Of a stretch of 64,000 nucleotides of DNA, positions 56,023 to 64,000 are shown one piece after another. The stretch is from Mya arenaria (Eukaryota > Mollusca > Bivalvia > Myida > Myidae), in the NCBI RefSeq assembly GCF_026914265.1, contig NC_069124.1, positions 88,861,733-88,925,732 on the forward strand. The letters are read 5' to 3'. The number at the start of each line of letters is the position of its first letter. Positions within the stretch are counted from its first letter, which is position 1. The notes beneath the pieces were generated by a model, which ran no database searches, was not told the DNA's origin, and saw nothing but the letters and a program-made list of their open reading frames with translations. A program made the position numbers and the translations under genes.

Positions 56023-58911
56023 ATGGTTTGTGTACCCTGTATCGTTGTTCCCTTTTTATTATGGTTCTTCCATAAATATGTGAGACCAATTATTATTAAA
56101 TTTTGGCCATGGCAGTCACAAATCACCAGTACCAGTGGGAAAGATGGATCAAATCTGGCAACAGAAGATTCGGAACAATCAACAAAGGTATGCCATCAGG
56201 TTCTGGGACCAATCCTACTCCCAGTTCATAATGATAATGATGTCCATAAAAACAGCCGCTTCAGAGTATTTAAGGAATTTTTGATTTGGCGACTCTATGC
56301 GTCCATAACTCACTTGTTGTTTCCTAGCCAAGAATGACAGATCCCAGCACCAAGTATATTGAGCGGAAAGATAATGGGCACCTGCTGGATGGTTTCAAAA
56401 TGGCGATGCTTTAATGACATAAGTTGATCAAAATTAAACTAATTATTTGTGTTTCATTAAACACTTTTTGGCTAAAATAATTAAAGTGTAACTTTTGTGT
56501 TTTAATTTAACAGTGAAGTGTTAAGTATTGTGGAGTAATAGTTGAAAAATATATTTTACACTGGTACTGCTCAGTTGACTTGTGGCGTTTAGGGAACAAA
56601 ATGAATATCCAAATGTAAAAAAAGTTCCCTAAACGAGAATTATTGTGGATAAATGATGATGTATATAGGATTTTCGGAATAGTTGTCAATAAGGCTTTAA
56701 CATTACTATTAAAAATCTTGGATAATATAGTACAGATTGGCGGACATTTTAGGAACCGGATAGAAAAAACATCAGGCCTAGATACGTTCCAGATTGTCAG
56801 GCCATACTGACTGTCAGCACAGATTTTAGAACCATATCCCTTCATATATCTGTATTTCTGGGTTGTATAGTCTGCCTCAGCTTTATCTTTGCTGTTTTGT
56901 ATCTGTACGACATGTCTTGAGTGTTTGAAATTTCCAGCTGCCCAGTTAGATCAGTTTGTTAGAACATCAATGCTAGTGTTACGGTGGTTGTAGGTTCAAA
57001 CTCCATACCAAGCACTTTTTCCCCAGCCTTTCTGGTCACAGGTGTCAAAAGTAAATAGTGCCTGGATATGCCTAAACAGACAATTGGAGGAGCAGCTCAG
57101 CTGGTTAAAGCGCCATGCTAGTGTTCTGATGGTTGTTGGTTCAAGCCCTGGGTGCACAAGCCCTGGATGCACATTTCGTCCAAGGTTATTTTATGTTTTC
57201 TTATTTAGGTGGTATGGTCTGTCGAATTGAACGGTATGGTGGGTCCATCTGTGCTGTATGGTCTTTAATTTTTGGCCATAGGCATACTATTGTCTGCCAA
57301 TTTGGACTGTAGCAAGGGTAGGCTATATTGTGTGTATACCCTTTGTGGTAGCCATTATCTCAGTCTGCGAAATAACTTTTCAGATGAACTTGCCCTTTCG
57401 GGCATCTCCCTGGCAATTTTAACTTGCCCGGACCAATTTTCACTTGCCCGAATAAATTTCAAATAAAATATAAAGCAAAGATCACATCAGAGTTGTTTTA
57501 TTCATTCTCTAAATGACAAAAGAAGAGAGAAAACAGTATCTTCTGTCATCTCGACATCATCATCATCATCATCATCATCGTCGTCTTTTTCGTCTTTTTC
57601 ACCAAAGAAGTCTTTCATGACACTCGTTTCCTGAAAAATTACAAGGCACATATTTACTCATGTAACGGTATAATAATTTTCTGAAATGAAATTTCATGCA
57701 ATTACCTCTCAGCAACAACACAAGTTTTAGATATTTAAGTACCTGCTGTGCAATATCATCATCATCATCTATCCCTACTAGGTCCTCCGGCTCCTCATCT
57801 GTATCAGAAATGACAACTGTCTTGGAAGTTGTCGATTGAACCCTCGTTTTTTTATGTGGACATCTGTGTTGGCATTATCTTTGGGTACAGGACGTTTCTT
57901 TCCTGGTTTAGCACCAGGAACATATCTCAAAAATGACATTTTCTGATCTATGACCTTCGTCTTTGAAACGCTTGCATCGGACTGGTTTAAATCAAGCGTC
58001 CAATCGGCTTTCAATTTTATACGCATAGTTATAAGCGTCTATTGATTCGGACTGCGGAGTAAGTGTACCAGTCGATACAGACCGCGTAAAACGTCATCAA
58101 ATTTAGCGACTTTTACAAAGTCGAGTAATACGTTATCAAATTTAGCGTATTTACTTTGTTTGTTGATTTTCGGATAAACGATTTCGTTCTCTTTTTTCAC
58201 TTGCCCGATCGGGCAAGCAAATACGATTTTTTACTTGCCCGGCGGGATTTTTACTTGCCCCGGGCATCGGGCACATGGGTTATTTCGCAGACTGTTATCT
58301 CTGAGAGCTTTATAAACAAAAGTTTTATAAGGCATATAAATTATGATTTGTGGTATCACATGTAAGTAAGAAAAAGGTTGTTATGTGCTTGATCATAAGA
58401 TGCTAATAATTTTACCTAGTCTTTGTCAGTTTCATTACTTTGGGCTTTCTATCTCGTCTTTTTCCAAAGAAAGTCTTACGGTAGTATTGTCATAGCATTG
58501 GTGTCATTGGCATCGCTGTACGAAAAATTTAAACCTTGGCCTTTACTCAAAACCCTTTGAAGATAATTAAATGAAACTTGGTGATGATAGGCACATTTGT
58601 AACAACACCCAAAACTCTGGCTTAAACCATTGTCTAGTTTTGCCTCATGTTTGACTGTAGGGAAAACGTGCAAGCCCTTGTGCACTTGTTTTTTCCCCCC
58701 TTACAAAATTAAATTAAAATTTTAGGGCTGGAACTAATGTTTAAGGTAGCTGGATGTTGGGCCTGTGAGTAACCAAATTAAAACTTGTATCTGTAATATG
58801 ATATGATTATTTCAGGTGGAGAGCAATGGCATTCAAACAGAGGGGCTAAAAAACAGTGTGTCAAATGGTCATACAGTGACTGCTGGTGATGGGGACAAAA
58901 AGACAAACTGA
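56023..58911 (+). CDS. C18orf32: C18orf32 / UPF0729 family small protein
   Basis: Two exons, 56023-56187 and 58816-58911 (TGA), join in phase (AAG|GTATGC ... TTCAG|GTGGAG) to 86 residues; human C18orf32 has 76. The N-terminus MVCVPCIVVPFLLWFFHKY matches the family hallmark (MVCIPCIVIPVLLW) and forms a hydrophobic hairpin-like segment thought to target ER membrane and lipid droplets. The middle is polar, and the end (DGDKKTN) parallels the lysine-rich vertebrate end. Reading through the donor would give a 104-residue protein with an unrelated tail, so the spliced form is preferred. The function of the family is poorly defined. The 2.6 kb intron carries two tRNA-derived SINE heads and a 934 bp transposon. 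AATAAA at about 59360 may be its poly(A) signal. Confidence 0.87.
56938..57175 (+). mobile_element. tRNA-derived SINE heads (two)
   Basis: 57085-57165 contains an A-box-like GCAGCTCAGCTGGTTAAAG and a B-box-like GGTTCAAGCCC about 40 bp apart. 56938-57010 is a diverged copy (CAGTTAGATCAGTTTGTTAG, TAGGTTCAAACTCC). Both share CATGCTAGTGTT/CAATGCTAGTGTT. Cloverleaf pairing is incomplete, so these are SINE heads, not tRNA genes. Confidence 0.6.
57361..58294 (-). mobile_element. DNA transposon, 934 bp, with 6 bp target duplication
   Basis: Inverted termini CAGTCTGCGAAATAAC (57361) and GTTATTTCGCAGACTG (58294) flanked by TTATCT on both sides (57355-57360, 58295-58300). Subterminal direct and inverted copies of ACTTGCCCG(A/G) lie near both ends. 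On the minus strand an ATG at 58026 opens a basic frame (MSFLRYVPGAKPGKKRP), then in another frame an acidic stretch (VVISDTDEEPEDLVGIDDDD) ends at a GT donor near 57744, and a second block after CAG at about 57632 reads MKDFFGEKDEKDD with a long Asp run and stops. The two frames of the first block do not join without a one-base change at an A-run. No transposase core is present. Family not assigned. Confidence 0.65.
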
Positions 58912-60367
58912 TGAATATTTCATGGACTAAAGTTTTAATCAAGAATGTTGTGTGGCCATTAATGTAAAGTTTCAACAAATGGTCATCATTATATTCAAGT
59001 TTTAAATTGATTTGTGTCCAAAGAAAAATTTCATGTAAAAAAAAAAAGAATGTCTTTACTGGTGTATCCAAAAAAAACAAAACTATTCATTCCTTGTAAA
59101 AAAAAAATCTTCTACGTACACATTTAAAATTCAGGCTATCAACTGAATTATTTTTGCCTTTTTTATATTGTCTTTGCTGGCAATTTGCAATAATGTCATA
59201 CATGCAGATATTGGCAAAAAACCCAGAAAATTTTGCTTTTATGGAAGAGGTCTTTAGAAGAATATTTAAACTGTTGATCAACTATAAACTGTACATGTCA
59301 AGCAGATTCAAATCAAATACATATAAATAGCAGTCATGAGGTCGGTACACGTTGTGTACAATAAATATTCACATATCTCCTACAGACAGGACAGTGTTAT
59401 TTACTTCATTTAGACAAAAATGAACAATACTTGTTTATTGTATACCAGACATGTTTTGTAGTCATATTTAAAATATGTGTATTATGTGTTGTATACTTCA
59501 TTGTGTAATTTTAAATAAGTATGCATTACATCTAGACAGGAATTTTATTTAACTGGTTTTATCTACTGTTTTAAATTCCGTAATTTGTTAGTTCCAATAT
59601 CATATGATTTAAAAATAAAAAATGCAAATTTGAATCGTGTGGTAAATATTATACTGAAATACCTTATAAATAATGCCAAATGTGAAAATCTGTTAAAACC
59701 TTTTGTTTGTCAAAAAACGGCAATATAGAATCAGTTGTAATTCATGCCATTAGGTTTTTCACCCAGTATTCCCTGTCTCTTTTGGAATGCTGTCACCAGA
59801 CCATTGATGGTAGTCAGTTGTAGTGTCACCCTGGAGCTATATTCTTGAAATGGTCTGGTGAAAATACAACCTTCTGAAGACTTAAGCATAAAGCCTGTTA
59901 AATAGACCTTATAGGAATAACAAGTCAGCACTCAGGGTCCTACTGTGTCCATTTTTTTATTTGGACTATTCGAAAAATAAGAAGGCTATAGAACTTGCAC
60001 CAGTGTTGACTGTCTAGCATTCTCACTTAAAACTCCAATACTCTTTATTCCATTCACTTAATACTTCACACAGTTGTTCAGGACCATCACACAATGAGGT
60101 ACAGTACATTATGGCCCCATGATTGAATTAGGAACTTAGGTTAAAGTTTTAGGGCACATTGTGTTTTTGGGCAGGTTGGGTTTTTACTTATGACTTCTAT
60201 ACCCTACATTTAGTTGACATAATAATTCAAACACTTATTGACGACCACTTAAACATTAGGTTACATCGGGGACCAATATTACAAGTAAGTAAGTAATCTT
60301 ACTCCCGGGTTACATGCCACCAATTCAACCTCAAATTACAAATTATGGCCTGATTGACTAAGGAACT
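58912..60367. other. 3' UTR side of C18orf32 homologue and intergenic
   Basis: AT-rich, no gene recognised. Poly(A)-like runs at 59038-59049 and 59097-59107. Confidence 0.45.
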
Positions 60368-60902
60368 TTGACTGGTGCATGATGGGTAGCATGATGAGAC
60401 TGTCTGGTAAATGATGGGTAAACGTTATAACAATGACTGGTGCATGATGGGTACTATGATAAGAATGACTGGTGCAACATGGGAACTATGATAAGAATGA
60501 CTGGTGCATTATGGGTAACCATTATGACAAAAACTGGTTAATGATGGGTATCATAATGACAGTGATAGGTGCATGATGGGTACCATAATAATAATTACTG
60601 GTGCAAGACGGGTACTATGATAAGACTGCCTGGTGCATAATGGGTAACCATTATGACAATGACTGGTGCATGATGGGTATCAGAATGACCGGTGCATGAT
60701 GGGTATCATAATGAGAATGACTGGTGCATGATGGGTTCTATGATAAGAATGACTGGTGCATGATGGGTACCATGGTGAGAATGACTGGTGCATGATGGGT
60801 AATATGATGAGAATGACTGGTGCATGATGGGTACCATGATGACAATGACTGGTCCATGATGGGAAATATGATAAGAATGACTGGTGCATGATGGGTACCA
60901 GT
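60368..60902. repeat. Minisatellite, about 32 bp unit, about 17 copies
   Basis: Unit AATGACTGGTGCATGATGGG, TACCATGATGAG with many point variants and some shorter units. Its phrase TTGACTGGTGCAT (60369-60381) equals the end of the 320 bp inverted-repeat element. Confidence 0.93.
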
Positions 60903-62778
60903 GCCGCAGCCAAAGACATATTTAAACGAGGCAGTCTAGGGGGTCCGGGCATGCTCTCTGAAATATTACTTTCTATGACTTCTCTTGTTCGTCCTTGACT
61001 ACACTTCGGCCATGTTACATTACCATAAATTGCATTATTATTAGTATTGGCATTATAAATACATTTTTAATTTTAACAAGCGAAAGAGAAGAAACAAGTT
61101 TCGTACATCTATAAATTAGTATTATGATCCGATCGCAAGCTCTCCGAAATCAATTGGGGACACATTAATTTCCAACAATTTCTCGTTTTTGCAAGTCAAA
61201 TGAGTTAGGCAAACAATAATTTTGTTTCTCTGAATGAAAAGCTGAAACTATCCTCTATGTTCGGGAAAATCCCACAATCGCAGAATATCCGTGCGATCTA
61301 TGGGAATTATTATGAACAAACATTGAACCAACCCATTAAGACGAGAGTACATCGTGTCCAAGTCTTAGTTTTCTTTAAGCGCTGAAACTGCGTTCTCGCG
61401 AATCATTACACACATAAAACTTAAAATTAACTGACACTTGCATTGTTTGGAGAGGGAGTTTTCGTCGCACATTTCAATTCTTCTTTGAGAAACACATGTT
61501 GTTGTTTTTTCAATAGAGTGTTACCATCTTATGACTTCGGTTTCTAATGGGCTTATCATAAGAAGTTTGTCTTCAATGCTAAAGTGGCAATGATTTCCTG
61601 GTTACAAATGCAGGAAAACGAGAAGTGAGGTGCTATTACATGGTCTAAGAATGAAAAGAAGTGATGGAGCTTATAATGGTCCATGGCTGATATATTATGA
61701 CCGACAGTTGCCTTGTGATATTGTCTACCAACGATTCGTCGTTTCCCTGGCACTATATTTATTAGTACAGCTATTTTAAATGACCTCATTTTTAGCTCGT
61801 CTGTTTTTCGAAGAAAAAAAGTCGAGTTATTGTGATAGCCTTGGCGTCGTCGGCGTCGTCTGCGTCTGCGTCTGCGTCTGCGTCGTCGTCGTCGTCCAAA
61901 AACTTTAACCTTACCTCATAACTCAGACGAGCGTTGGCACCCACTCCGCGGTGCTCTTGTTTTCTTCAAACTAGTTGGATTTGGCTCTTAAAGTTCTAAG
62001 ACATCAGCAAGGTTATGAGCTACAATGTGAGCCCGTAACAAGTCATAATCATTTGCTTGCAAGTCCACAAACAGTGGTTTTATAAATATCAGTACATATA
62101 TATTGCGTCAATAATGCCACAACAACTAATTTGAAGCTTTTCATTGACATCATATAACTTGACACACCAGAAGCTGACTGACCAGATGATTCGCCAACAA
62201 TATCAATCAGTGCGTCGTATATGTATTCATAGTGTGCTAAACGAATCTATTCTAGAATAACAATCTTGTATCTGAGATTATAGAGGGAGTTTGTCGTTTT
62301 GAATCACACTGAAATATGACATAAACCGACAAGATGCGTCAATCAACAATCCTTGATTTTGCGAAACTTAAATCTGACTAATAACACAATATTTACTGTC
62401 ATTCAAATGTTGCTTGTTACAAAAATGTGCTTTTTTGTTAAAATAAACATTTCTATTTATTCATTTATTGTTTTTTCTTTTGCGTTTTACATTTTGTTTA
62501 AGTCAACCTTTGAACATATTAGCGATTTCCACAACGCAACACATAATCGGTGTCTTAGTAAACTTTCTGTTTGACGACTTCAAACATAAAATTTCATATC
62601 AAACTGAAAAATAGAAAATCGGGTCGTTCGAAACACCGGTTCCCTCGAGGTTTTGGCTCGGTCCCTGACGACCTCGAGCGATCGCAGTTTTACTGTATTT
62701 GTTTTCCTCCTCACACTCTGGTGCATCGACACTGCGCTTTAACCTGACATGTATCTATTTAGAATACCATTCCTTTTT
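60903..62778. other. Intergenic; GTC/TGC-rich repeat at 61795-61935
   Basis: 61795-61935 (AGCTCGTCTGTTTTTCGAAG, then (GCGTCG)n/(TCTGCG)n, then AACTTTAACCTTACCTCATA) is a bivalve-type dispersed repeat head. The rest has no recognised gene or element. Confidence 0.4.
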
Positions 62779-63102
62779 TGCACCAGTCAATTGTAACCAC
62801 GCCCCCCCCCTCCACCAGGTCCGGGCGTTGACCGGGGATAGCCGGGGAAATGGGTCGTGTATTTACCTTCCAGATGTCCAGGAAGTGCCGGGTTAATGCG
62901 GTGGTTTTGTCTTCGCGCCAAAAACAGCGGGGGATGGGCCTTACCTAGGGTCCTTGGGTGCGGGGGAATTTGGCGGGGAGTTTTATCAGGAGTTCGTCCC
63001 CGCAGAGCGGATATTTTACCCGGGCTTGGCTGGACCGAAAATCAAAGTCCCCGCTATTCCCCGGACCTGGGGGGTTGGGCGTGGTTACAATTGACTGTTG
63101 CA
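62779..63102. mobile_element. 320 bp terminal-inverted-repeat element, copy 3
   Basis: Same ends (TGCACCAGTCAATTGTAACC; right end TTGACTGTTGCA with one change). The body is in the opposite orientation to copies 1 and 2 (TGCGGTGGTTTTGTCTTCGC, CCCGGGCTTGGCTGGACC). Confidence 0.87.
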
Positions 63103-64000
63103 TTAGCTATAGAAAAGATCGTAAGTTGTTGAAATGTGTTCATACAATTGCGAATTCGTAGAACCTGAGTGCATGATGAAAAAACTACGGTTAAACAATG
63201 GCTCTTACAATGCGTAAAACTTATTGCATGTTGATTCAAATCAGTTATCCTAGTCTGAACGCAACTTTCTTCGCCACTCATTGGCGATGCACCGTCAAAC
63301 CCTTTCCATAGCCACTTCGTTAGGTCTCGAATCCATTGTTTTAGTAATTCATTAAGCCTAAGCGTAAGATATATGATATATTTACATCAACATTTGGGAA
63401 TAGGTTCAGTAGTATGTATTTGCTTCAAGAACATACACTAAGAGCCCTACTAACCCTACCTTTTGCCCTGAAAATCCCTACTTTTATCCCTATTTTGTTA
63501 TTGGTCACTTTAAAGCATTCGCAGTGTAAAATGGGTAATTACGTCAAATAAGTTATGTTCAATATTATCAAATTTGCCCTTATTTCCTCTATATTTCCTT
63601 CTTACTTCACTAATCACCCTAAAAATGCAAAAACGCAAACTTTATGAAAACATATTGCTTTGCATTAAAACAGTTGGTTAGTATATTACGTTACCTTTTT
63701 TACAAGATACAAAAAACTTTGTTTAAAATTGGGCATATGATAACAAGAAACATTAATTAGCTCAATGAGCTATTTTATGCGTGAACAAAACAAACATTTA
63801 CTAGTATAATATATCGAAACATAACAATGAGCTGGTGACCTGGAAATAAAAGGCATATAGTTTTAAATAGGTACAATATTGGGACAAGTTATCACAAAAG
63901 CCGTTTATAATTATATTCATGTATATAATTGCAAAAAAAGTAAAATGGATTAGAGCACTGAAAACAATGATAACATCAACTAGTTTTCCCGGCTGTATGG
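63103..64000. other. Intergenic, no feature recognised
   Basis: AT-rich sequence. A short pyrimidine-rich patch (CCCTACTAACCCTACCTTTT, 63447-63500) with CCCTA words is the only local pattern; it is too degenerate to call telomere-like. Confidence 0.45.

Noticed and set aside
57085-57165. Possible tRNA gene
   Set aside because: A and B boxes are present but stems do not pair properly; better explained as a tRNA-derived SINE head.
63447-63500. Telomere-like CCCTA words
   Set aside because: Irregular and short; not a TTAGGG-type array.

Overview
The window reads as nuclear DNA of a bivalve mollusc. The evidence is intron-rich animal genes, proteins that align best with metazoan families as I remember them, AT-rich introns, very many minisatellites, and the TGACCTTGACC-type interspersed repeats that are abundant in bivalve genomes. 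The species cannot be fixed from the sequence alone. No prokaryotic gene, CRISPR array, rRNA or convincing tRNA gene was seen, and no retrovirus, LTR or other virus-like element was recognised.

Seven multi-exon or single-exon host genes were reconstructed by hand from splice sites and reading phase. (1) 996-7485 (+): 3' part of a DCUN1D4/5-type cullin-neddylation co-factor, whose 5' end lies outside the window. (2) 12091-16442 (-) and (3) 19785-25310 (-): two head-to-tail PDE10-like dual cyclic-nucleotide phosphodiesterases, 774 and 800 residues, each with two GAF domains and a complete catalytic domain. (4) 31179-32180 (-): a 333-residue isopenicillin-N-synthase-like 2-oxoglutarate/Fe(II) oxygenase. 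(5) 41487-46114 (-): a four-exon universal stress protein, 192 residues. (6) 53299-55599 (-): a LYSMD3/4-type LysM membrane protein, 298 residues. (7) 56023-58911 (+): an 86-residue C18orf32 (UPF0729) homologue, divergent from LYSMD with 423 bp between start codons.

Most of the remaining DNA is repeat. Tandem arrays fill roughly a fifth of the window: 32 bp units (10.1-11.7 kb), 35/38 bp (17.0-19.2 kb), 5 bp (26.3 kb), 45/48 bp (26.8-28.9 kb), 33/66 bp (29.0-30.2 kb), about 120-160 bp nuclear-receptor-site-rich units (32.5-33.9 kb), 65 bp (37.2-39.2 kb), CT-rich (40.4-40.9 kb), 41/42 bp inside the stress-protein gene (42.9-44.7 kb), 18 bp with a Gly-X-Y reading frame (48.6-50.0 kb) and 32 bp (60.4-60.9 kb). 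Between them lie small DNA transposons: a 658 bp element with an IS3-like peptide inserted into the 35 bp array with a 6 bp target duplication, a 934 bp element with a 6 bp duplication, a hAT-like 290 bp element, three copies of a 320 bp terminal-inverted-repeat family, two copies of a hairpin-ended repeat, tRNA-derived SINE heads, and a LINE 3' fragment.

The most interesting host-gene signal is the PDE10 pair. Both copies keep a GC-AG intron at the same codon boundary, both have cAMP-response-element-like TGACGT motifs close to the start codon, and they differ at three intron positions. The genes do not otherwise form an obvious pathway cluster. No clearly novel multi-gene system was found.
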